From Candidatus Brocadiaceae bacterium (GTDB lineage: Bacteria > Planctomycetota > Brocadiia > SM23-32), in contig PWZK01000002.1 of NCBI GenBank assembly GCA_003567495.1, forward strand, positions 1-13,451: 13,451 bases of DNA, read 5' to 3'. Below the pieces are notes generated by a model, which searched no databases, was not told the origin of the DNA, and saw nothing but the letters and a program-made list of their open reading frames with translations. Of this stretch, positions 6,577 to 13,332 are shown piece by piece (the stretch's first letter is position 1; each line of letters begins with the position of its first letter). A program made the translations under genes and the position numbers.

Positions 6577-7641
6577 TTACCGGTATGTTTTATCGATTCT
6601 TATGGTTCTTTTGTGGCCTTCTTTATCCAGTTTTATGCAGTCTATAGTCTCCGCGGCCTTTTGATATCCTTTGCCACAGTGTTTTATGTCCCGTTCTCCG
6701 GCGTTCGGCTGGGAAGCGAAGCGCCGACCGCTTCGGACCATCATGGCGGCTATGGCGCACTGAAAAGCGTTGCCGGTCATCATGCTGCCAAAGAAGGGGG
6801 TATAGTTTGCCACGGACGCGGAGGCCGAGGCGACTGGCAGGTATCCGCTTTCCGGACCCGAAAGGCCCTCTGCGTCCAGGATAGTTATATCCGGTTCGGG
6901 CCCGGCGGCGTTTACCGCCGTTATAAACGGGCCCTCGGCGTTTTCGTCGGGACGGGTAAGAGCGAAAAAAACGGCGCCTTCCCCGGGCACGGCGGACGGA
7001 TTATCGCTGAATGCAACAGGGCTCGGGCGTCCGTCTGCCGGCACATCAGCCATGCGGCTGCATACATGCAGCATTACCTCTCCGAGTTCTTCGACGGCGC
7101 CGGCAAGTACGGCGTCGCAGCGTCGCCGGGCAAGCATACATTCCGCGACCGTCAGTGCGTGATTAAAAGCGAAATCAAAATCGGTAAGCGTTTGTACCGG
7201 CCCGTGTGTCCGGAGCCGGGTGGTGATATAGCCGGCTGCAGCGTTATGAACGGAGTGTGAAAAGTCGGTAGGCGACACCGAAGCGTCGCCGAAATCGAGT
7301 ATCCCGTTGAGAAACTTGAAGGTGCGCACGTGTGGCCCCAGTCCGGTGGCCACCAGAACGCCCGTTCGGTCCGGCGAAACATTTTCAAGCCCGCTTTTAT
7401 GCCAGGCGTCGCAGGCCGCGATAGTCGCCATCTTGCTCGTACGGTCGGCGCGGCGCATGTTTTTCAGAACGGTTTTATCCTTCAGAACTTCGTCGGGAAC
7501 GGTGAAAGCGGGCACGGGGTGTTCTATGCCGGGGACGGTCACGCGGCCGGGGGGGCGCCAGGGGCCTTCCATCGCTTTCTCAAGCGCTCCGGCGCCTCTG
7601 CCATGTGTGCTCACCATGCCGATTGAATGGATTTGTATCAT
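6577..7641 (-). CDS. Catalytically degenerate beta-ketoacyl synthase-like protein (chain-length-factor type)
   Basis: From the ATG at 7641 this encodes 354 residues of thiolase fold. The segment SPTDFSHSVHNAAAGY (residues 123-138) is the hallmark of the 'ketoacyl-synt_2' type seen in aryl-polyene clusters. Ungapped alignment with the neighbouring ketosynthase over AGxxDE puts Asp (within TDFDFAF, residues 153-159) where the catalytic Cys should be. The HGTxTxxND region is replaced by DAEGL and the second His motif by FFGSMMTG. It should not condense chains itself; a structural or chain-length partner for the adjacent ketosynthase is the likely role. A longer frame to 7737 exists but would overlap the ketosynthase by 65 bp. 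The start at 7641 leaves a 31-bp spacer and begins the conserved IQIHSIGMVS strand. The spacer is itself a repeat copy (7641-7670). Confidence 0.85.
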   Translation of the reverse strand: MIQIHSIGMVSTHGRGAGALEKAMEGPWRPPGRVTVPGIEHPVPAFTVPDEVLKDKTVLKNMRRADRTSKMATIAACDAWHKSGLENVSPDRTGVLVATGLGPHVRTFKFLNGILDFGDASVSPTDFSHSVHNAAAGYITTRLRTHGPVQTLTDFDFAFNHALTVAECMLARRRCDAVLAGAVEELGEVMLHVCSRMADVPADGRPSPVAFSDNPSAVPGEGAVFFALTRPDENAEGPFITAVNAAGPEPDITILDAEGLSGPESGYLPVASASASVANYTPFFGSMMTGNAFQCAIAAMMVRSGRRFASQPNAGERDIKHCGKGYQKAAETIDCIKLDKEGHKRTIRIDKTYR

Positions 7642-7670
7642 ATCCCGTATATTTTTTAAACCAACGATAG
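7641..7670. repeat. Partial copy of the 1788-1817 repeat, between the two ketosynthase genes
   Basis: This 30-bp stretch aligns without gaps to 1788-1817 with 26 identities. Both begin TATCCCG and end CCAACGATAG. It fills almost exactly the 31-bp spacer between the ketosynthase stop and the next ATG, and its first base is the first base of that ATG. It is therefore in the ribosome-binding region of the downstream gene. The right half of the element is absent. Confidence 0.6.
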
Positions 7671-7672
7671 AA

Positions 7673-8854
7673 TTATTTCTTGCAAAACACCAGGGCGGCG
7701 TTACTGCCGCCGAATGCGAGCGACGAGGAGAGAGCACCGCGTGCGTTCACGTTCATTTTTCCGGTTACGGGCGGCACCGGTATAGCCGGGTCCGGTTCGG
7801 TGAATCCCGCATTGCCGGGTATCCAGCCCTCTTTCAGGTTCAATGCTGTAAAAACCGCCTCCAGGGCGCCTGCGGCGCCGAGCGTGTGACCGGTCAGCCC
7901 CTTGGTGGAAAAATACCGGACCTCGTCGCCAAACATTGTCTTCAGTGCGGCGCCTTCCACCTGGTCGTTGTCAGGTGTGGCCGTTCCGTGTGCATTTACA
8001 AAACCTATGTCCCGGGGCCGAAGCGACGCGTCGGCCAGGGCGTTTTTTATTGCGAGTTTTAGCCCCAGTCCCTCGGGATGGGGGGCGGTAAGATGGTGCG
8101 CATCACACGATGACGCATAGCCGGCAAGCCGCAGGTTGCTTTCGGATCCGCGCAGACGGGCCGATTGTTCGGTTTCGAGTATTAAGATTCCCGCCCCCTC
8201 GCCCAGGTTGAGCCCGTCACGGTTTCTGTCGAAGGGTCGGCACGGAGTGTGGCTCATTATTCCGAGGGAGTTAAACCCGCACAGCGGCACCCGGTTGAGT
8301 TCGTCCGCTCCGCCTGCGACAGCCACATCACAGAGTCCGGCCCGGAGCCAGCACAGCGCCGTTCCTATGGCGTCGGCTCCCGAAGAACAGGCGTTTACGA
8401 CGGTGCTTCGCGGCCCTTGGCAGGCGAAGGCGGCTGCCGCGACGGCGGCCAGGTTGCCGCTAAGAAAATCCTTGACGGGCTGCAGGTCGGGTCGGCCGCT
8501 CTCGCGGTATTGTCTGTAGAAGGGCAGGTTGTTTAGCTGACATGCGACGGTAGTTCCCAGGCATACACCTATTCTGATGCCGGAAACCAGGTGCGGGTTG
8601 CCCGCTTCCGCCAGTGCTTCACGGGCGGCATGCAGGGTGAGTTCTGCGGTCCGCGAGGTCGGCCGGGCCTTTGAAGTGGTCGCCTTCTGAAAGCGCCGGG
8701 CCTCGAATACAGGGCGGTCAACCTCCGTTTCAAAAAGCGTTGTCGGCTCCGGTTTTCTTTTGCCGGAATCCAGCGTTCTGAGGGTTTCAGACAGATTTTC
8801 TCCGGCGGCCGACACGGCACCCAGTCCCGTGATCAGTATTTTTCGTTCAGACAT
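7673..8854 (-). CDS. Beta-ketoacyl-[ACP] synthase, FabF type
   Basis: With the ATG at 8854 this encodes 393 residues, close to FabF length. It catalyses decarboxylative Claisen condensation of malonyl-ACP with an acyl thioester. The full Cys-His-His triad is visible: C156 in VVNACSSGAD, H289 in FVNAHGTATPDND and H323 in KGLTGHTLGAAGA. The C-terminal LAFGGSNAALVF loop is also present. The chosen start opens with ERKILITGLGAVSAAG, the first strand of the fold. A longer frame to 8947 only translates a 9-bp tandem repeat and is rejected. No clear ribosome site precedes the ATG. It lies between its ACP (upstream) and the dead ketosynthase partner (31 bp downstream), matching the paired KS/CLF layout of type II systems. 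Confidence 0.95.
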   Translation of the reverse strand: MSERKILITGLGAVSAAGENLSETLRTLDSGKRKPEPTTLFETEVDRPVFEARRFQKATTSKARPTSRTAELTLHAAREALAEAGNPHLVSGIRIGVCLGTTVACQLNNLPFYRQYRESGRPDLQPVKDFLSGNLAAVAAAAFACQGPRSTVVNACSSGADAIGTALCWLRAGLCDVAVAGGADELNRVPLCGFNSLGIMSHTPCRPFDRNRDGLNLGEGAGILILETEQSARLRGSESNLRLAGYASSCDAHHLTAPHPEGLGLKLAIKNALADASLRPRDIGFVNAHGTATPDNDQVEGAALKTMFGDEVRYFSTKGLTGHTLGAAGALEAVFTALNLKEGWIPGNAGFTEPDPAIPVPPVTGKMNVNARGALSSSLAFGGSNAALVFCKK

Positions 8855-8870
8855 GGCGTTTTGGGGGGAT

Positions 8871-8924
8871 TCATAGGACTCATAGAACTCATGGGGCTTA
8901 TAGGACGTATAGGACTCATAGGAC
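8871..8924. repeat. 9-bp tandem repeat, six units (TCATAGGAC)
   Basis: Six consecutive 9-bp units follow the consensus TCATAGGAC: TCATAGGAC, TCATAGAAC, TCATGGGGC, TTATAGGAC, GTATAGGAC, TCATAGGAC. Decay continues into 8925-8933. The tract starts 17 bp upstream of the ketosynthase ATG, in the spacer after the ACP gene. The period is a multiple of three, so several frames read through it as three-residue repeats. This explains spurious open frames on both strands. Confidence 0.85.
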
Positions 8925-8983
8925 CTATACCCGGCTATATAGAGCACATCGAGCCCGCTTGCCAGCTATGGCCGTTATCTCGC

Positions 8984-9262
8984 TCAGGAAAATTCGCCCG
9001 CGTTTTTAACGACGTAATCGGCGAGCGTGTTGATGGACTGGAAGATTTCTTTTCCTTTCTGCATATCTTTAACATCCAGTCCGTAATTGCGCTGCAGCAT
9101 AACGACCACTTCCACGCCGTCGAGCGAGTCGAGCCCGACGCCGTCTTCTTCAAACAGCGGCTCGTCGTCACCGATCTCCTGAGGCTCGATATCTTCAAGC
9201 GACAGGCTTTCAACCAGCAAATCTTTCAGTTCTTTTTTTATCTCTTCCAGGTTCTTTTTCAA
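8984..9262 (-). CDS. Acyl carrier protein (upstream copy)
   Basis: This encodes 92 residues with a typical carrier-protein pattern and the phosphopantetheine site GLDSLDGVEV (acceptor Ser at residue 46). It is preceded by an unusually acidic segment, DDEPLFEEDGVG. It carries acyl intermediates for the ketosynthase pair. The start codon is TTG at 9262, preceded 9 nt upstream by AAGGA. No in-frame ATG gives a better start, and the N-terminal helix KNLEEIKKELKDLL begins right there. The 129-bp spacer to the ketosynthase contains the 9-bp tandem repeat. The motif GLDSLDG and the acidic loop set it apart from the second ACP of the operon. This ACP type recalls those next to FabF-like enzymes in unusual-lipid clusters. 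Confidence 0.92.
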   Translation of the reverse strand: MKKNLEEIKKELKDLLVESLSLEDIEPQEIGDDEPLFEEDGVGLDSLDGVEVVVMLQRNYGLDVKDMQKGKEIFQSINTLADYVVKNAGEFS

Positions 9263-9428
9263 GGTGTTTTGTCCTTGTCAAAAATAAGGTTACTTTGTAG
9301 CCGTGCTGATTGTACAGCTAAAAGACATTTAATTCAAGTTAATTGTGAGTTGTTTGCGTAAGTTTCCCAGGCTAGTAATGAAACGGCCTTTCGGGTCTGA
9401 CGACAAAGCCTGTAGCGACATTAAGCGC

Positions 9429-10604
9429 CTAATTTCTCATTTCAGATTCCGGATTGTCCGGCCTGGGTTGTTTGCGTTCCAGTATCTTAGCCGTGCAGAA
9501 GATGATCAGCGCGCAAATGCTTGCGAGTGCGGGCGCCACTACCAGCGAACCTACACACCAGTCGAAAAATCGCTGTAGCGGTTCCTTGCCCAGCTGTCTT
9601 ATCGATGCCTGAGTGATGACATGGCCGTTACGCATGTAGTAGCCGAAAGCGATACATATTCCGGGCACCAGCGGCGGCATGCAGATGTTCTGGATAGAAA
9701 GCGCCATTATTCTGTTCAGGCGCAGCCGCATTGTCACAAAAAGTACCGTGATCATATGGAGACTGATCAGCGGCAAAGCGCCGAGAAAGACGCCGGTCCA
9801 GGCAGCGGCGGCCAGTCCGCGCGGAGAAGCGTTTTCTCCCAGCAGCCTTCTGAGCACTCTTGTGGGATGTCTGAAAAGTTCTGTTGGAGAAAATTCGCGC
9901 GGCACCAGTCTTTTGAACGGCCACGGGATCATCCGTCGTCCTATAAGCCGACTGTGTGTGAGTGAGATGCGCAGATTATCTGCCAGCGGGCGGAATCCCG
10001 AAACCCTTTCTTCAGGGCCATGGTAACGCACCTTTACCGGAATCGATTTAAGCTTAAGCCCGGCCCATGCGGCGCGTGCAAGGACTTCGATTTCGAAGTC
10101 GTAGCGGCGGCATTTCAGGGGTAATTTTTTTATATGCCGCACGGGGTAGGCGCGGAACCCGCTTTGCGTGTCGCGTACCGGCCGGCCCGTTTCGAGTCTG
10201 ACCCAGAAATCCGAGAATCGGCGCCCGAATCGGCTCTTTCCGGGCATCCGGCCCACTACCTTTTCCCGGGCCCCTATGATGATGGTATCTTCTCTAAGTT
10301 CGGGGATGAACCGGAGAAGATCTTCAGGAAAATGCTGCCCGTCGCCGTCGATTGTAATGGCGAAGCGCGCGCCGTGGCGAGCGGCGAAATTGAACCCGCT
10401 CTTAAGCGCAGCTCCCTTGCCGCGGTTTTCCCGGTGTCGCAGCACGTTGATATCGGAATCCGCAAAGATCTCCTGCAAATCGGCATCAGTGCTGCCGTCG
10501 TCAACGACAAGAACATTCGGCAGGTGGCTGCGGCATTCCCGTGCTACCGTCCCGACGGTGCCGGCGTTGTTGTAAACCGGTATAATGCACCATATGTTAT
10601 CCAT
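9429..10604 (-). CDS. Family 2 glycosyltransferase fused to DUF2062-like membrane domain
   Basis: This encodes 391 residues in two domains. Residues 1-225 are a GT-A glycosyltransferase of the dolichyl/polyprenyl-phosphate sugar synthase type: start IIPVYNN, VVDDGSTD (33-40), metal-binding DGD in TIDGDGQH (84-91), and DTQSGFRAYP (145-154), the acceptor-side motif of that family. Residues ~245-385 are a DUF2062-like region with at least two hydrophobic stretches (GVFLGALPLISLHMITVLFV and a last helix near 350-375) and the conserved LNRIMALSIQN. The protein should transfer a sugar from a nucleotide sugar at the membrane. Inside a KS/ACP operon it probably glycosylates the lipid product or a carrier lipid. 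It is separated by 166 bp from the ACP and 114 bp from the radical SAM gene, the latter gap with a hairpin. Confidence 0.88.
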   Translation of the reverse strand: MDNIWCIIPVYNNAGTVGTVARECRSHLPNVLVVDDGSTDADLQEIFADSDINVLRHRENRGKGAALKSGFNFAARHGARFAITIDGDGQHFPEDLLRFIPELREDTIIIGAREKVVGRMPGKSRFGRRFSDFWVRLETGRPVRDTQSGFRAYPVRHIKKLPLKCRRYDFEIEVLARAAWAGLKLKSIPVKVRYHGPEERVSGFRPLADNLRISLTHSRLIGRRMIPWPFKRLVPREFSPTELFRHPTRVLRRLLGENASPRGLAAAAWTGVFLGALPLISLHMITVLFVTMRLRLNRIMALSIQNICMPPLVPGICIAFGYYMRNGHVITQASIRQLGKEPLQRFFDWCVGSLVVAPALASICALIIFCTAKILERKQPRPDNPESEMRN

Positions 10605-10653
10605 TCGCAGTTATGTCGTCCCTTCAGAACTTTTTTCTTGTACGTCACCCGGC

Positions 10654-10701
10654 CCTATGGCTTCGCTTCGGCCCCGTTCGGGGCCTGCGCTTCGCCATAG
10701 G
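10654..10701. repeat. Palindromic hairpin between radical SAM and glycosyltransferase genes
   Basis: An outer stem CCTATGGC/GCCATAGG (10654-10661 with 10694-10701) and an inner stem GGCCCC/GGGGCC (10670-10675 with 10680-10685, loop GTTC) are both perfect. They are separated by an 8-by-8 internal loop that carries CGCTTC in both arms. It lies in the 114-bp spacer within the operon. There is no T-run, so a repeat unit of REP type or an mRNA processing/stability hairpin is more likely than a terminator. Confidence 0.6.
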
Positions 10702-10718
10702 CTATAACATATCGCGCT

Positions 10719-12053
10719 TTAAGCGCCCAGCAGATCCCACAGCGCTCCCGAATGGCCCAGCTTGTGGAGCAGCTGGAGTTTATCGTCAAGCATGTCCGGC
10801 GGGAAAAGCACGTGTCTGAGCGGCTTGAACGCTTCTGTCAGCGTTTTTTCCAGCCAATCCCGGTCCAGGCCCGGCGAGATGTAATACACCGGTTCGAGCA
10901 GGTCGTTTTTTTCCGAGACTACATTTTCACCGAGTGCGATTTTGTGCAGATTGGTATCGGGCAGAATTCTGATGCCCATGAACACGAATGCCGCCGTGCA
11001 TCTGAGGTTTTTGATATTCGATATGCCTTCGGCCACGGTTTCCCGCGTTTCTTGGGGGCCTCCGAACATGAAATAGTGAGCGGTTGCGATGCCCGCGTCT
11101 CTGAACATGTCGTTTGCACTTACCACATCGTCCCAGTTAAATGATTTTCTCTGGCCGCGCAGCGTCCTGTCGCACGCTGCATCCGAACCCAGCTCGGCCG
11201 CCTGCAGCCCTGTCTGTTTCATCAGCCCCACATTTTCGCGGGTGATGCCCGAAGGCTTAAAAAAAGCGGACCACCTGATATTGACATTTTTTTCTTTCAT
11301 TTCCCGGAGTATGGAAAGATAGGTTTCTTCATCGTCATTGAAAACGGAGTCGGTGAAAAACAGGTAACTTGCGTTATGCTTTTTTTCCAAAGTCCGGATA
11401 TCGCTTACCACGTCTGCCGGCTCGCGCGCCCGGATTTTTGTACCTTCCAGAGCGGGATAGGAACAGTAAACGCATTTAAGCGGACAGCCTCGTTTGCTCT
11501 GAACCGAGGCGACGCTCCCTTTTTCAAGGTAGTTTGCTACGAGCTTTTTGTCATAGAGTGCGGAGGGTATTTCGGGCGGCGAAAGCCATCCGTCTGCACG
11601 CATAATTGTGCCGCTTTCAGGCCAGCCGTTGTTTTCGCCGGCCTCTATCAGTCTGACAAAAATTTTCTCGCCTTCACCCACTATGCCGAAATCGGCGCCT
11701 GTTACGCGCATTATCTGTTCTGGCAGAATGGAGAACCCCGGGCCGCCCAGCACTATTTTTGCGCTGCTGTGGCGCCTTATACATTCAGCAATATCCACCA
11801 CACGGTCGATATAGCGCTCTTCATGCAGCATGTTTACGTTGTCTATGTTGCGCACGGAGATGCCGGCAAGCTCCGGCTGTTCCCGGGATATGGCAGCCGC
11901 CAGTGCCCGGGCGGGGTCTTTTTCTTGCATGACGTCGAATATGACCGCCTCATGTCCGGCGTTTTCAGCCGCAGCCGCGATCATGCTCAGGCCGAGCGGA
12001 TACACCGGGTAGGGCGACGTGGCGGTGTTGGCTGAGATCAAAATTGTTTTCAT
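10719..12053 (-). CDS. B12-binding-type radical SAM protein (second of pair)
   Basis: This encodes 444 residues. Residues 1-~140 are a Rossmann-like cobalamin-binding-type domain (ILISANT at the N-terminus, GISVRN, VLGGPGFS, DFGIVGEGE). The canonical DxHxxG cobalamin ligand motif is not visible, as in many members. The radical SAM core follows with CPLKCVYC (Cys190, 194, 197), the CxxxCxxC site that binds the 4Fe-4S cluster and SAM, and later MFGGPQET typical of the core barrel. Such enzymes methylate unactivated carbons or rearrange/cyclise carbon skeletons. Members occur in hopanoid and proposed ladderane lipid clusters. Its ATG overlaps the stop of the upstream radical SAM gene (ATGA), showing coupled translation. 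The substrate is presumably an acyl chain on one of the ACPs, which is inference. Confidence 0.88.
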   Translation of the reverse strand: MKTILISANTATSPYPVYPLGLSMIAAAAENAGHEAVIFDVMQEKDPARALAAAISREQPELAGISVRNIDNVNMLHEERYIDRVVDIAECIRRHSSAKIVLGGPGFSILPEQIMRVTGADFGIVGEGEKIFVRLIEAGENNGWPESGTIMRADGWLSPPEIPSALYDKKLVANYLEKGSVASVQSKRGCPLKCVYCSYPALEGTKIRAREPADVVSDIRTLEKKHNASYLFFTDSVFNDDEETYLSILREMKEKNVNIRWSAFFKPSGITRENVGLMKQTGLQAAELGSDAACDRTLRGQRKSFNWDDVVSANDMFRDAGIATAHYFMFGGPQETRETVAEGISNIKNLRCTAAFVFMGIRILPDTNLHKIALGENVVSEKNDLLEPVYYISPGLDRDWLEKTLTEAFKPLRHVLFPPDMLDDKLQLLHKLGHSGALWDLLGA

Positions 12054-13309
12054 GGTTTATCGCGTCCCCACCTGCGTGTTCTGTTAAGTTTTATTCTCCT
12101 GAACGTGCCGTCCTCTTTTTCTCTTTTTATAACATCGACGTAAAGTTTGGCCATTTTAATCTCTATGCTGCAGTCGTGATAGAAGGTATTCCAGGCGTAT
12201 TGGTTGAGTTCGTTTAGCTTTTCCACGCTCAATTGTGCGGGCTGAAAAACCGTTTCTCCGCACGTGTAGCGCGCCCAGTCGTTATGAAGAATGCGCCCTT
12301 GCTGTTGAAGCTCTTCTCGCAGCGGCGTGCCGGGGAAAGGGGTCATTATGGTGAACTCGGCCAGGTCAAGTTCAAGTTCGAGCAAAAAATCCACCATGCG
12401 TTTGATATAATCTTCATCGTGTTTATCTAGTCCAAGCAGTATGGTGCCTTCCACCCCTATGCCGCGTTCTTTATATCGGCGGATACGCTCCGCTATAACC
12501 TCGGACATATCCACTATTGCCTGGTACACGTACCAGCATCCCGCCCGGGCGGCAAGGTCGAGTATTTCGTCGTCGTCTTTTATGGGGTGCGATATCCATT
12601 TTTTCTTCAGGGGGATCAGCGCTCTGAAAAGTTCTTTTTCCCAGTCATCGTCCTGCGCCAGCGAGTTATCGACGAAGAACAGGCGGTTGTTATCTATCCC
12701 GGCGACTTCTTCGACGACATTTTCTATGGGTCGCGGCCTGAAGCATCTGCCGCCCAGGTATGGCGTGCAGCACGGGAAACAGTTGAAGCGGCAGCCGCGC
12801 GAGGCATGCACCAGATCGACCATCTGAACGCCCCGGAAGTTGTAGAGTTCGCGTTGCAATATGTCGCGCCTGGCCGGTTTGATAAGCGCGGGGTCCGGGT
12901 TGTTCCTGAGGAAATCGTATACCGGTTTCAATTGTCCTTTCCGTGCATCTTCGATTACCGATTCCATGCGACCTTCCGCTTCGCCGAGAAAAACGCTGTC
13001 GGCATGCCGGAGCGTTTCTTCGGGATGCAGCATTGTGCCTATTCCGCCGAACATTACGGGCATTTCCATCTCTCTGAACCTGTCTGCAATCTGCCAGCCT
13101 CGCGGCATCTGGCATGTAAGCATGCAGGAAATGGCTACCAGGTCGGCATCCGTGTCGTAATTTATTTCCTGCACGTGCTCATCGCAGAATGATACTTCCA
13201 CATCCGGCGGAAGTGCTGCGGCAAAACAGACCGGACCGTGCGGCGGCAGGTGAAATTCGGGCTGGTTCGGCAGCTTCGGCCATTTTGGATAGATCAGTTC
13301 TATTTTCAT
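12050..13309 (-). CDS. B12-binding-type radical SAM protein (first of pair)
   Basis: This encodes 419 residues and is the first operon gene visible. The N-terminal ~125 residues form a B12-binding-type domain (IELIYPKWP, LVAISCMLT, VMFGGIGTMLHPEE, FLGEAEG) without an evident DxHxxG His. The radical SAM core carries CRFNCFPC (Cys173, 177, 180) with an extra adjacent Cys181. It continues with TILLGLDKHDEDYIKR and MTPFPGTPL, a C-terminal barrel pattern common to this subgroup. It shares the architecture of the following radical SAM protein but differs widely in sequence, so the pair is not a recent duplication. The two are translationally coupled. No good ribosome site precedes the ATG at 13309. 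A role in modifying the lipid chain is inferred from the neighbours only. Confidence 0.88.
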   Translation of the reverse strand: MKIELIYPKWPKLPNQPEFHLPPHGPVCFAAALPPDVEVSFCDEHVQEINYDTDADLVAISCMLTCQMPRGWQIADRFREMEMPVMFGGIGTMLHPEETLRHADSVFLGEAEGRMESVIEDARKGQLKPVYDFLRNNPDPALIKPARRDILQRELYNFRGVQMVDLVHASRGCRFNCFPCCTPYLGGRCFRPRPIENVVEEVAGIDNNRLFFVDNSLAQDDDWEKELFRALIPLKKKWISHPIKDDDEILDLAARAGCWYVYQAIVDMSEVIAERIRRYKERGIGVEGTILLGLDKHDEDYIKRMVDFLLELELDLAEFTIMTPFPGTPLREELQQQGRILHNDWARYTCGETVFQPAQLSVEKLNELNQYAWNTFYHDCSIEIKMAKLYVDVIKREKEDGTFRRIKLNRTRRWGRDKP

Positions 13310-13332
13310 GGGTATATTTCAGGCGCTTAACC

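Noticed and set aside
6568..7260. Long plus-strand frame opposite the ketosynthase-like gene
   Set aside because: Shadow frame of a GC-rich gene. The minus strand has clear family motifs; the plus frame has none.
7642..7737. N-terminal extension of the ketosynthase-like protein
   Set aside because: It overlaps the coding end of the ketosynthase and has no family similarity. The conserved first strand starts at the ATG at 7641.
8855..8947. N-terminal extension of the ketosynthase (31 residues, SYESYTSYK-like)
   Set aside because: It is only the translation of the 9-bp tandem repeat. The conserved ketosynthase fold starts at the ATG at 8854.
8861..9361. Plus-strand frame with a GLIELMGLIGRIGLIG repeat
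   Set aside because: The repeat is the 9-bp DNA tract read in frame, and the rest is the antisense of the ACP gene. No independent support.
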